A stretch of DNA of 64,000 nt from Membranipora membranacea. Its lineage: Eukaryota; Bryozoa; Gymnolaemata; Cheilostomatida; Membraniporidae. The stretch covers positions 1,612,001-1,676,000 of the forward strand of contig OU612072.1 of NCBI GenBank assembly GCA_914767715.1. Direction: 5' to 3'. The translations under genes and the position numbers were made by a program. This document shows positions 23,942 through 35,608 of this stretch, piece after piece. The notes beneath the pieces are model-generated. The model was not told the origin of the DNA, ran no database searches, and saw nothing but the letters and a program-made list of their open reading frames with translations. The stretch's first letter is position 1. Each line of letters opens with the position of its first letter.

Positions 23942-24069
23942 CTTTTCAAAGAATGCAAGGCCAGCAGGATATTTTAGATCAGCTAGAGTCTGTGCTTCGA
24001 TAAATGAGTCTCTCAGTAAAATGCCATGTCTCCACACCATAACAATACCAGTCCTATCATCAGGAACAC
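23942..24069 (-). CDS. unrecognised exon, GIVMVWRHG-type module, open copy
   Basis: A GT-AG bounded exon (acceptor TTTTAG, donor GTGAGA) open for 42 codons: begins VPDDRTGIVMVWRHGILLRD and ends LADLKYPAGLAFFEK. Degenerate relatives of its first half lie at about 14510-14575 and 23745-23835. Relatives of its second half lie near 17430-17520, 19520-19580 and 23640-23690. I do not recognise the family. Confidence 0.4.
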
Positions 24070-24532
24070 CTAAAATTAAAAAGTTATTATTACAAAGCAG
24101 GTCTGAAACATTGTTGCATATTTCTTGCTGTCAATAATGCTGTTTTAGTCTACAAATTGGATAGAATATCGAACTAACTCATCTGAAAGAAGTGTCCTAC
24201 ATATCGGACCAGTTCAGCTCATAGAGGGGATAACTCTATGGTTCAGCTAGCCTTTATCTCTTGAGTTTTCCCAGGTTTGTAGAAAACGCCTATGGATCCA
24301 TAAGGTTGCCATTGGTCCGAGATAGTTTAACTAAATATGCATGCATGGAACTTGTGACGTAACTTACATTGTGACAGATGGCAAAAGTAGTAAGCCTAGG
24401 CAAGTGAAATTGGCAATGGGAAAAATATACCATAGCTAAGGCGTCTTGAGCTGATGCTGCACAAGCCAACCTTTGGTTATGTTACTTACATATCTATTTG
24501 ATTTGAGTGAGCTATTAAGTTGAGTTAGTTCA

Positions 24533-24627
24533 TCAAGTTGCTACTTTACAGTGTTTCGCTTCACCACAGGCATAACAACCTTTTTCGCAGCAGACTTGAG
24601 CATCTCGGGATATTATTATGCTCTTGG
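24533..24627 (-). CDS. exon module copy, KSAAKKVVMPVVK-type
   Basis: Minus-strand copy of the VVMPVEK-type exon with a clean acceptor. The ancestral frame (EMLKSAAKKVVMPVVKRN) stops at a TAG soon after. An overlapping frame reads cysteine-rich (QVCCEKGCYACGEAKHC) and is open to a TGA at 24533. Comparison with other copies favours the first frame, so the cysteine-rich reading is probably accidental. Confidence 0.3.
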
Positions 24628-25616
24628 CTACAATATTTGGCATATAAATCAAGAGGTTACGAGTTAATGGGTAAAAATAATATTCCAAACTGCATAATGG
24701 ATACCTGGCAATGCCTTTTACAGTAAAAACAGGGAAGCCTACACCAGCAATTGCTAATTTTCTGTCTGAGGCCTTGAGAAGACAAATAGATATCTTTCTA
24801 ATCGTAATAATCTGTATTATCTTACCCCTCATCTATCTCACGCGTCTGCGATCAATGATGGATTAGGTGGGTACCAGTGAAAATTATCTATCCACTCTCA
24901 ACATCATGTGTCTACTCTGATCTATAACAATCAAAAGATTGTTGTTAGCAAAAACTACAGTAAGATTAGCTTATGAATCATCACAGAGAACTTTAGGGTC
25001 GTTCACAGTGCTTTTTTAGGATATATCAGACCATGCACATGCTTTATTCAACCAATATGTGAGAATGATGGCAAAGACATGTTGAGTTATTTACTACTAA
25101 AGATCTCTCATTTTTCTTAATATGTAATTCAGGTTGAGTTGATTCAAAGGTTCAGTAGTTTTGTTAATGTAATAGTGCTGAACACCTGAAAACAGTACTA
25201 ACAGCAATTGTCCTTTCAGATTTACATTTTGTAGTTGTACTATCACTGCTCAGGCATTATTTTCATGATTCACTCGCCTCCTGTGGTACCTTATTGCATT
25301 GTTATACTAATTATCAATCATTCCAATCTTGCTCGCTTAAATTGACTTATATCAAAATGGCTTCATTGTAACACCTTATACAGGACCCACGAATTAGAGG
25401 GAATAACACAACGCTCACCTTGTCATATTGGCAGCGGCTGTCTGTATGACAATAACAGGTTCTTGAAGTGGTTTTTGTACCGTTTATGACATTATGGTAC
25501 TCCTAGTCAGGCTATATTGACCTATCCTCTCCATAGACTTCAATACTTGAAGATACAGTGCAGGGCTTCGTTGTTATGGACTGAATCTGCCTAAAACCTA
25601 ACCACGGTAAAAACGA

Positions 25617-25711
25617 CACTGAATATATCAATATAACAGAACTGCCCCTGTTCCCTATAGAGAATCCCGATAGGGAACAGGGGCAGTTCTGTTATATTGA
25701 TATATTCAGTG
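25617..25711. repeat. perfect 42-bp-arm hairpin
   Basis: Left arm 25617-25658 (cactgaatatatcaatataa onwards) and right arm 25670-25711 are perfect reverse complements around an 11-base loop. The equivalent place in the next tandem unit (about 27588) has only the left-arm-like sequence, so the second arm arose in this unit by inverted duplication. Confidence 0.92.
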
Positions 25712-28231
25712 GAATTGATATATCTAGTGGAAGATTTGTATGCATCACGTTTTTCAAATTTTCTAAATAATAAAGTTTTATGTATGTCAAAATCATTGCC
25801 GAATTACAGAAGACAAGATCAACTCACTGAATTTGTGTTGACTTGGCATATAGTACTCGGTGTATGTAGCGTTTGATACTCAATTTTCCATGCTGCCTAT
25901 TCTCTTCTTCTATGGCGGGTTCTGGTATTTTGAGTGTCACAGATATCATACTTTTACTGTCGCAGTCGTGGCGGGGGAGGGAGGGGTGGAGAGCAACTGG
26001 TTGATTTTAAACGACATTTTGTGAGCTTATCTGAAATAAAAGAAAATAGAGGGGGCAAAATCATGCTTGCCATCAATTGTTTTACCGGTAATCATGGTAA
26101 TCATTATCATAAGAATACATGTGCTTTTAAACAATAAAGCGATGCCATTTTTACTGAAGAGTTTTCCTCAAGTCCAATCCACATAAGTCGAACATTTTTT
26201 TTGTAATGATATTCCATGAATATTAAATAGCTTTTATCATCAACTTCTCACTGAAGCTAATGAATGTAACAATTATAGGGCCTGCGGAGTTGACACTTTT
26301 GCTGCAGAAATAAGCAAACGTGAAATACTGGTCTGCAAATTGACCTCATTAAATGAATCAGAACCAATGCTACGTAATAAGATAAAACTTAAATTAAACA
26401 GGTCTCCAGTCCTCTTCTAAGTTAAAGTAAAATTTAGCAATGGCAATTTAGCTGTCTGCCCGCCGGCTTCACTATTAGAACTGGTCACCTCAACAATAGC
26501 AGCTACAGCTATGCACTGCTGGCTAATTTAGGAAATTTGGGATCTGTCCGTTGACTAATAGGAAAGCTGCATTGGAGTTACAATGAATACATTATATGCT
26601 TTAGTTTTTGTTCCTATTGTCTCTCAGCTTGTTTTCAGCAAAGAAATAATTACCCTATCTATCCACTGAATGGAGCTAGTAGCAAATAATACAACACTCA
26701 CCTTGTTATATTGGCAGTTGTGTGTGGTATCGATATTTATGTCCGATTCTTGAGGTGGTCTGTGTACCTGTGCAGGACATACTGGTATTCTCAGTTAGGA
26801 CCATGTCTATGGTTAGGACTGTGAGGCTTAATCAACCTAAAACATACCAATGGGTAAAACTGGCAATCCTGATGATATATCGAGGTACTTAGACTAAGGG
26901 GCAAGGATCGAGGTTACTCCTTGATTGGACCACCCTCGTCTACTAGTAAAACTAAAGTATAAGGAATACAAGAAAGTTAAAGCAGAAATGACAAGTGCAG
27001 AGTCACCATATAGCGTTTTAAAGTTAAAACAAGATAATCGGTTCTCAAGGTGCTCAGATATTCCAACCTACTATCAGTATCATTATCAATTTTCCAATCA
27101 GAATAAATGAAAATCATAGCAAGGATATACTGAAGCAATGTCACAAGGTTCAGTTGTTTTTTACACCTTGTAATAGTACTAACTTCAATCCGGGCGATAA
27201 GATTAACAGTTTGTTAGTCATATCAAGCATTGCTTTAAAGAACAGCGCGCTACCTTTGGTGCCTTATTGTGTGTTATACTAACTGTCAATCATTCCAATC
27301 TTGATCACTTAAATTGACTGATATCAAAATGGCTCAACTACAACACCTTTTACAGGACCCAAGTCTTAGAAAGGATATCACAACTCTCACCTTGTCTTAT
27401 TGGCAGCACCTGTCTGTATATAACTAACGGGTTCTTGAAGTAGTCTTTGTACCTGTGCCTGACATACCGGTACTCCTAATCAAGACTGGAAGTTTTCTAT
27501 TCACCTGAATACTTGAAGATACTTGTTGGCGCCGAGCTTTGTTGTTATGGACTGAATCAGCCTAAAACAGAACCGCAATAAAAACGACACTGAATATATC
27601 AATGAACTGTCCCTGATCCCTATTGGGCTTCTGTCACAAGAGAAAATCAAGTGGAAGATTTGTATGCATCACGTTTTTCAAATTTTCTAAACAATCAAGT
27701 TTTTGTATGTAAAAGAAACGGACCCTGTTTATTCATTTTTAACAAGCATTTTAATGTCAAAATCATTGCGGAATTACAGAGGGTGATGCGCTAAACTCAC
27801 TGAAATTGTTTTGCCTTGGCAAAGTACTCGGTGTATGTAGCGTTTCATATTCCATTTTCCATACTGCCTATTCTCTTCTGGTACTTTGAGTGTCACAGAT
27901 ATCATACTTTTACTGTCACAGTTGTGGCGGGGGAGGGAGGGGTGGAGAGCAACGGGTCGATTTCAAACGACAATTGTGAGCTTATCTGAAAATAGAAGGG
28001 GTGAAATCATGCTCGCCATCATTTGCTGTCTGCCCGCCGGCTTCACCTCAACAATAGCAGCTACAGCTATCCACTGCTGGCTAATAGGAAAGCTACACAG
28101 GAGTTAAAGCTAATGCATTATATGGAAGCTTTAGTTTTTGTTCCTATTATCTCTCAGCTTGTTTTCACCAAAGAAATAATTACCCTATCTATCCACTGAA
28201 TTAAGCTAGGAACAAATAATACAACACTCAC

Positions 28232-28320
28232 CTTGTTATATTGGCAGTTGTATGCGGTATTGATATTACTGTCAGATTGTTGAGGTGGTCCTTGTACCTG
28301 TGCATGACATACTGGTATTC
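28232..28320 (-). CDS. EYQYVMHRYKDH-type exon, open copy
   Basis: The most intact of the five blocks: EYQYVMHRYKDHLNNLTVIS followed by IPHTTANITR and a GTGAGT donor. The 5' border is uncertain because several AGs lie just upstream. It contains N-x-T sequons (NLT, NIT), consistent with an extracellular domain. Function unknown. Confidence 0.35.
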
Positions 28321-31154
28321 TCAGTTAGGACTGTGAGGAATTATCAACCTGAAACATACCCATGGGTAAAAATGACAATCCTCATGATATATCAAGGTAG
28401 TTTTACCAAAGATTAAGGATCAAGGTGACTCCTTGATTGGACCACTCTTGTCTTCTAGTAAGACTAAAGTATAAGGAATCCAAGAAAGTTTAAAGCAGAA
28501 ATGGCAAATGCGGGGTCATCATGTAGCGTTTTAAAGTTATAACTAGCTAATAGGTTCTCAAGATGCTCAGATATTCTCAACCTATTATCAGTATGTTGAG
28601 ACATATCAGGGCACAAATCTTACCTTGGCTGTATTAATATCACTGCCATACGATAAACTCCCTGCTATGCTCTGGCTGTTGGTCTATTAATTTGCTTTTA
28701 GCTAGCTTTCATCTTTTGTAGTTTTCCAGGTTTGTAAGGAAACCCATATGGATCCAAAGGTTGCCACTGTACTGCTCGAAAATTGGCTATGACTGGCTGC
28801 AAACCAACTCAACCTAAAACATATCAAGTGAAAAGAAATGAAGATAGTTTTCACCATGCATGCATAGAGCTCAATTATAAAAATGGTTCGTCTAGGCAAG
28901 TGAAATGAGCTATGATAAAACTATTCTATCAAAGGAATTTGGAGGTGAATTGTGAAAATTTGTTTGCTTTTTTGCATAGCGGATACCTCGTAATGCCTTC
29001 TAAATGTAAAAACAGGGAAGCTTTACACAAGCAAGTGGTAATTTGTTGTTTGAGGCCCTGAGTACAAAAATGGGTCTCGTATTTCCAATCATCTAGAAAT
29101 CTTACCTTCTTCATTTATCTTCGTCCTGCTTCCACAATCTTTTTGGTGTCATGATGGTAAGTAAGCGTTAAGCTGATCTGTAAAAGTGATTAAAATTATA
29201 TTTGCAAAACAGCAGTAAAATAAGCTTATTAATTATGACATAATTTGAGGTTTGCCTACAGTGCTTTGGATTCACATGAGAGTTCTAGATCCACCTGGTG
29301 ATGAGGATGTTTTTTTCTATCAGCATAGGTGAAAATGATGGCAAGTACACAGTATACAGTTTCTTACATCTATAATTCTCATTTTTTTCTGTAGCAATGT
29401 CACAAGGCTCAGTTGTTTTGTTAATGCAGTAGTATTTAACCCCCTAAAATTGTACCAACACTGTTCCGGCATTTTCAAGAACTATGCCCTTCCTTAGGTG
29501 CCTTAATGCGTGATATACTAACTATCTATCATAACAATCTTGCTCACCCAAATTGACTTATATCAAAATGGCTCAACTGCAAGTACACCTTATACAGGAC
29601 CCAGATCTTTGAAGGAATAACACAACTCTCACCGTATCATATTGGCAGCACCTGTCTGTATGTCAATATCAGGTTTGTGAGATGGTTTTTGATACCTGCG
29701 CCTGACATACCGGTACTCATAGTCAGGACTGAAAGGTGTCTATTCAGGATATATCGATCTATTTTCTGGTCGGACTTAAAAACTTGAGGATATTTGTTGG
29801 TACAGAGCATCATTGCTCCTGGCTAGACCTGAAACATATACCCGGTAATAACGGTAATAATCATAATACATCTATTCGGCTGTTTTCTATCACAAGAGAA
29901 AATCCAGTACAAGATTTGTACGCATCATGTTTTTGTCACACCATCTAAACTAAATATATTCATTTTTCAAAGAAATTACCCCTATTATTGGTAAAGATTT
30001 TTGAGTCAAAATTGTTATTGCTTATGGAAGGCATGGAAGGTGATGCGATCAACTCACTAAATTTGTGTTGCCTCAGTTTACTCGGTGCAGTGATTGATAC
30101 CCCATTATCTTGTTAGTTAGACTGCCTACTCCTTCTTACTGTGGTGTGACCTGGTGTCTCGAGTGTCACAGATAACGTGCCAATACGTGCCAATACGTCG
30201 CAGAGCCAGCAACTGCTCGATTTTTAGAGGAAACTTTCAAGCTTATCTGAATAAAGAAGGGGTAATAACAAGCTCTTTGCTAAATGCATTACCGGTAATT
30301 ATAATCATTATCAATAGCATAACGAATATTTTAAAATAATGAATCGATGCCATCTTGTGGCAAGCTTTTTTTAAAACAATAGACTTAGTCAGCCTGTTTA
30401 AGCATCAAATAAATAGCTGTCATCAGCAGCCTCTGACTGAAGCAAACGGATATAATAATATAACGAACATTGCGTAGAGTTTTTATTTTGTGCTTTTGTT
30501 AGAGAAATACGCAGGCGTGAATTATGATATTGACAACTTACCCTCATAAAAAGGTTCAGAAGCAGTGCAGTACACATGGTGAGATCAAACTTGAATTAAA
30601 CAGGTCCAACTCTATGACTCCAGTCTTAGATAATCTTAACAGAGTGGTATTAAAGCCATCTTCTGAGTGAAGGTAGACTTTAGAAAATGGCGTGTTAGCT
30701 GTCCGCCTGCCAGCTACACTATGAGAACTGGTTATCTTAACAATAGAAGCTACAGCTATGCACTGCTGGCTAGTAAGAAAGCCAAGCTACACTGAAAGGT
30801 TTACAAAGAGGCACTGTATGTTGTATCAGCTTTGCTTTATCCAATGAGTATTCATCCTTGCTTTATCTTTCTATTATCTTTCAGCTTGTTTTCAGCATAG
30901 AAATAATTATCTGTCGACTGAAATATGGTATGAATTTATTTAAATGATAGCATATAATAGGAGTAACTAACAATGAATGGTCTCTGGTTTGGTTTGGTTC
31001 GATTCGTTGTCACATATATACATGTACATACATAATATAGTGAAATGATATATGGATTTGCCGCTGATGACTAAAAAAACTAAAAGGTTCAAATGATAAA
31101 AAGTAATTGAAAATAAAAAAATAGCACAGATACAAACTAAAATAGAACATTGTA

Positions 31155-31950
31155 TTAGCGTTTACTGAAATTATTGCAGACATTTATAAAATGCCGTATA
31201 AAGCTGTCACTACCGATTGCTGCTCGATGTTTGTATGATTGCAGCCTTCCAGATCAGATTTTAGTCAAGAATGAGTGGAAAAGATAGTGTTCATCCTTCT
31301 GTATGTGGCTAGTAAAGGAGTTCATTCTATCTTTGAAAATGCAGTCAAAACCACAGTTCTCTAGGCCATAGCTGCTTGCAGTTTTGTATACTTTACGGAT
31401 TGACTTGATGTCTCTATCATAAAAATTGGTAAAAATGACTAGTAAACAATAGAAAGAACAGGATTCAACAAAACTACTAAAAATCTGATTGAGAAACTGA
31501 TTGCTGGCCCCTAAAAACTTAAACTGCTTGACTAGATACAGATGTTGTTTAGCACTGGATATTATTTATCTGCGATGCGAGTCTCAAAACGCAGTTTATT
31601 GTCCATTGTTACGCCAAGATATTTGACACTGGTGCTGGGAGTAATCACTGTGCCATCCAGTGAGAGCTGTTCAAAATCTGGGGGGTTACGCTGGGTAGTG
31701 AAAAGCATTTCATTTGTCTTGGTTGGGTTTAGCAGTAAATCACTGGATTTGCACAAAAGAATTATCCTACTGATCTCATCTAAATAGTTTGCAAAATCTG
31801 CATCAGCGGCTATGTTTCCAATTATAACAATATCATCTGCGTATTTCAAAATTGTGACATTATGTTTTTCTAATCTGATACCATTCGTGTGGATTGAAAA
31901 CAAACGGGGGTTTAAGACTGGGCTTATGTCATGGCATTAATACATGTACA
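31155..31950 (-). mobile_element. non-LTR retrotransposon (LINE) reverse-transcriptase remnant
   Basis: Minus strand. An open stretch at 31562-31903 contains ILKYADDIVIIG, the F/YADD polymerase motif, then LLLNPTKTNEMLFT and VKYLGVTMDNKLRF, the standard RT order after the active site. Upstream, SPVLNPRLFSIHTNGI resembles the LINE RT motif before the catalytic block. After a one-base frameshift near 31560 the frame continues with HLYLVKQFKFLGASNQFLNQ and KSIRKVYKTASSYGL down to a TGA, then on to a terminal stop at 31155. The element is 5'-truncated, shifted and inactive. Confidence 0.8.
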
Positions 31951-33620
31951 TGAGAAGGCTTGTGTGAAATAATTTCCCCTTCATGAAAAAGTGTACCCCT
32001 TCTATTTTTATATTTACAATAACGTAAATGCGTGAGTGACCCTACCGTCGCTAGCACCTCACTGCATCTGTGAAATCATTTAACCCTTCCCTGTGAAGTA
32101 AACAGCTCCTCTATAGATAGATTAACCATCTCTCAATCAAGTGATGTTACTTTCATACACCTTCTATACGCATTAAATTGTTCGGCATGCGCTCCTTTTA
32201 TAATAACATAAGGGAATTCCCTCAGAATTTAGGGGAAATCCCTGATCCCGCAGAGTGATAGTCAGACCAAACAGAGCTTATACTACTTAGTTACACCAAC
32301 TTTATTTCAGCAGCGAGAACCGATATTTACTGCGTTCCAATCAATTCTCCTGTCTGTTCATACAAATTTTACATTTCAAAATTTGAATGACTATCTATGG
32401 CTTAGTCTGAGCCCCCCAGACTTTTGCCCCTCGCCCGACGGCTATGACTATGAATTTTATTCAGCCTTTGTTTTATTGCCTGAACCTCAATGCAAGTTGG
32501 AGCATCACTAGCGTGGACATTTGTCTGGTTAATTAATGCGCGTGTCAGTTTGAGCATTAGAATATTAATATTGAGGAAGCTATGCAGGCTCTCAATGGAC
32601 GTCAAACAGCATTGGGAATCAATTAGCGATAGTGTAGATAATCATAAAGGTCCAGAAATTTATTTTACTATTAATAATGATATCAATAATAATATAACAC
32701 GGGAAATTTGATAATCAAAGTCTTTGGTAAAAGTTGGTATCAAAAGATTCCACCAGAAAAGTTACAGACATAGATTCTACAACTCCACAAATCTAAAAAT
32801 AGAATAGTCTAATGTATGAAGTTATCTAGATGGTTATTCCAAATTCCTTGAGATGTGGACGAATACCTTCAAGTTGGTAGGTAGGTTGGTAAATTTGACT
32901 TTTCAACTTTTTAATTTGTTCATTGTACAGCTGTAGATTCTCTGTCCATTGTCTGCTGTACATGGTCTCTAGACCCGTTTGCGCCCCGAATTTCGATCAT
33001 CAACTTTTCCGCGTTACATTATTAGTATACTGAGCCCTATCCAGGAAGAGCATTACTCATAGGGTTATATACTGCGTATACCCAATTCTGAAAACACTCA
33101 ATTTACTTTAACTTTCCCTGGATGGGCAGAAAAGCTTAATGGTCTTGACTGGACAGGCAGGCATGAAAGGAGGGACAAAGCATTTTACTGAGAGAGCACA
33201 GAACAAATTTTCTGACTAAATAATTGACCTAATATATTTTTGGTAAGATTTGTAGATTATTCAATCCAAAATAATGGAGGACCGTCAATATATTGACATA
33301 GCTGTAGATAGATAGTTTAATCAAATTCTATTTCAAATGATATTTTCACTGTTATTATAACTGGATAAAATTAGTTTTAAAATTGTAATCAAGTATACAA
33401 AGATCACAAAACATGTTGCGTTGGAAATGTTGGCGGTAACAGATTTTGGCTTATCTATGATTTACAAGAGCCCAAATGCTTTTCACAATGATGCTGGCTG
33501 AGCAGCAGTTCTTAGCTGTTATGAGTAAACACACAGGAGTGAAATGGAACAGGGAAACTTCAATTAGAGGCAACAAATTGAATGATAGGCTGATAACTTG
33601 ACAACATCTAATGTGCATCA
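31951..33620. other. intergenic, nothing recognised
   Basis: Mixed AT-rich sequence. The minus-strand frame at 32402-32605 has no recognisable family. No splice-supported gene. Confidence 0.45.
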
Positions 33621-33627
33621 GACGTAT

Positions 33628-33680
33628 CATGAAATCTGAAAACTCCTCTGATGAACTTCCCAAGTAAAATACATTCATTG
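33628..33680 (-). pseudogene. stray profilin-like exon fragment
   Basis: Minus-strand reading NVFYLGSSSEEFSDFM matches the end of the third-from-last exon of the profilin-like gene at 35609-36753 (VNVLASGEFSDFM). There the exon ends ATG|GTACGT; here the same place reads ATGATACGT, so the donor GT is lost. Only this fragment is visible, in line with a decayed duplicate about 3 kb from the intact gene. Confidence 0.5.
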
Positions 33681-34488
33681 GTTATAATTATACTAATGTA
33701 AACATGCGAGAACAGAATTTGTGAGAAGAAAATGAGTCATCTTTGTGTGTAGCAGACTTATTACTGATTCAGCTCTGAGAGTCTACACTTTATACTGTGA
33801 TACATATTTACAATTATGACTTACAACTTGACAGCGATAACCGCGCATGGTATAGTGATGCTGCAACGAAATTAGGAGCTCTATAGCACAAACACAAGGG
33901 CTCATTGAATGCCTTAAATTTCGTTATTATATAGTTTAGGCGGCAGTTTAGGCGACATGTGGCCTTTGGCTTTTAAGAACCATTAGATTATGAATTCACA
34001 TCGATAATGATACAAATTCCAATATGGCTTTTGATGTTTAACCAAGAATGTGCTGGTATATCTGGTTAAGGCAACAACGTAGCAAAGACTTGATTGTGAT
34101 AGCTACAACTGACTTGACATATCATTATTCCTGAACCAAATAATATGAATGAACATTAGCCGAGTACTTCATCTAAATGAACATTAGAAATGATACTATT
34201 AGACCTTATTACCATAAGAGCACTTTTTGGTTTTTTAAGTTTGGACACTTGGAAGAAAGCGATGGACTCTCCAATTATCATAAAAACATACTGAAGAAAT
34301 GATATAATATATATCATTCCTAAAAAGGGTCATGAAAAAAAGCCACCTGTGTGACTGGGTCTTGATACAATAACAACCCTATTCATTATTTTCAGGACTC
34401 TTCAGTTTGCTCTCAGCTCACCTTACCCAGGAACATTACATACTATGTGATACATTTTGCAGTGCGGATATGAATTATTTATATCATA

Positions 34489-34554
34489 CATGACAAGTTT
34501 GTAGAGCCAGAAATCACGAGGTCTCCTGATCTTTGGGTCTACCAACTTGTCATG
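34489..34554. ncRNA. 66-nt hairpin, pre-miRNA-like
   Basis: Starts catgacaagtttgtagagcc and ends with its near-complement gggtctaccaacttgtcatg. The arms pair over about 28 positions with a few internal mismatches and a roughly 10-base loop, the geometry of a small pre-miRNA. The outer sequence does not extend the stem. An open frame crosses it on the minus strand, but nothing supports it as a gene. A MITE relic is the main alternative. Confidence 0.35.
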
Positions 34555-35261
34555 TTTCCACGGAGAAACTGCTGACACAGAGTACATCTCTGCGTCCTGC
34601 AGTGCGGGTGCAATTCGGCCTTCACTTGTCATATTTCTAAGCTAAAACTGAAGCACTCATATCATGAGCTAGGAGAGACAGCCCTAACAAGAGTAGGTTA
34701 GGTAAAGAAATGAAAAGCTGTATACGAGCAGTGATGGTAATAAGCAATTACATAAGAATATGTACTGTGGAGGTAGGAAGACATAGTTTCCCTTGCAAAA
34801 AGAAACTAGAAAAAATTTCTGGGTGAAGGAAGCTGAAATAGGGAGGAAAAGGGGAGATAGGGAGGGGATGAAAAGACCCCTAAAAGCTGGGAGCCACCCT
34901 ACCAAATAAGAAGACTTGCAAGGTATGACTTAAATGATTCTTATACTTGCTAATAAGGATCTTAATGTATAATTTCAGTTCTGAGACTGAGCATCTGGGG
35001 TTTATAAGTTAAAACTTCAAATATAGTTGCAGAACATTATTCTTCCTAAATCTTAGGTCTGTTGCTATTTAGTAAGAAAAATAAGATTCAGCAACCCCTA
35101 AAGAGGGACGCAAGGTGCCTTAATTCCTCATACTGAAAATGTGAGACATCTAGAAAACTAGAATGCATCCACGATGTGAGGCCATAAAAGACCTTCTGAG
35201 CTGGGTGTGCAGCAACCGGCCAAAATTGAAACTGGCACTAATTGCCTATTGGCAGCAGAGA

Positions 35262-35295
35262 CACTTTGATCTTAGCCAGTGGGACGAGAAGTGAT
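35262..35295 (-). ncRNA. U2 snRNA 5'-end homology (pseudogene or U2-headed repeat)
   Basis: Minus strand reads atcacttctcgtcccactgg, then ctaagatcaaagtgt. The 5' end of U2 snRNA is known as AUCGCUUCUCGGCCUUUUGG then CUAAGAUCAAAGUGU, so 35 positions match with about five differences. Directly after it the homology stops: the branch-point recognition GUAGUA is absent (ctctgctgcc instead), and Sm-site and later stems are not seen. It is therefore not a working U2 gene but a truncated pseudogene or the head of a U2-derived SINE-like element. Confidence 0.6.
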
Positions 35296-35504
35296 CTTAG
35301 GTATCAGGTTGGACCCCCTGTATAATGTGAGAAAACTTTGTAACCAGGTACAGGTGCACCAAGGCAAAATCTAAAATAATTATGTGCCTGCAGGGGTTTT
35401 ACAGTTGAATTATCTCTCAGATTTGTAGGTTATCGACTCCAAAATTATCTATAGACATTAACATCTAGACGATATATAGAGCTGCAATTTTTCTTTTTCA
35501 ACAC

Positions 35505-35512
35505 TTTTATTG
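35505..35512 (-). other. candidate poly(A) signal of profilin-like gene
   Basis: AATAAAAG on the minus strand, about 100 bases after the profilin-like stop at 35609. Confidence 0.35.
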
Positions 35513-35608
35513 TTTTTAACACTTTTATGCAATATATAGTTTTATTACAACACATTGAAGTTTTAATTCACTTTTATACAATATCGGTCACTGCATCAAA
35601 ATACCAAA

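Larger units (their letters stand above)
13900..24900 (-). repeat. array of duplicated, mostly decayed exon modules
   Basis: Several exon-like blocks with conserved splice sites recur on the minus strand. (a) Signal-peptide exon: near 16490-16560, 18986-19061, 22280-22345. (b) Hydrophobic exon ending VNSGYT(K/E): near 16140-16258, 18399-18518, 18661-18777, 22030-22165, 23105-23225. (c) PIYVLRAS-type exon: near 15430-15550, 20050-20170, 20990-21090, 22640-22745, 24720-24830. (d) VVMPVEKSSDLNE-type exon: near 15290-15370, 19838-19983, 20800-20885, 22430-22545, 24533-24627. (e) Block with LSW and NGNL...IHMRF: near 17590-17727 and 20480-20586, relatives near 16900-17127, 19500-19660, 24250-24330. 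Comparing copies picks out one reading frame per block, but most copies have a stop or one-base indel. I cannot assemble an intact gene and do not recognise the family. Confidence 0.6.
25370..30950 (-). repeat. three ~2-kb tandem units with recurring EYRYV exon
   Basis: The landmark tacaggaccc...caactctcaccttgtc...ttggcagc recurs at about 25380, 27350 and 29590, giving periods near 1.97 and 2.24 kb. Other landmarks also recur: tggcgggggagggaggggtg, ctgcccgccggcttcac, and actcggtgtatgtagcg. A minus-strand exon-like block ending in a GTGAG donor occurs five times, near 25414-25500, 26702-26790, 27390-27475, 28232-28320 and 29634-29720. The shared frame reads EY(R/Q)YV.HRYKDH(F/L)KN and ends (A/T)AN(M/I)TR. 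Copies at 27.4, 28.2 and 29.6 kb are open in some frame; others have stops or shifts. The DYEYRYV start vaguely recalls a fibronectin-III strand, which is not enough for a call. Confidence 0.65.

Noticed and set aside
24533-24627. Cysteine-rich secreted peptide (QVCCEKGCYACG)
   Set aside because: Comparison with four sister copies shows that the conserved frame is the neighbouring KKVVMPVEK one; the Cys-rich frame is out of register with it.
35262-35295. Functional U2 snRNA gene
   Set aside because: Only the first 35 bases match; branch-point pairing region and Sm site are missing.
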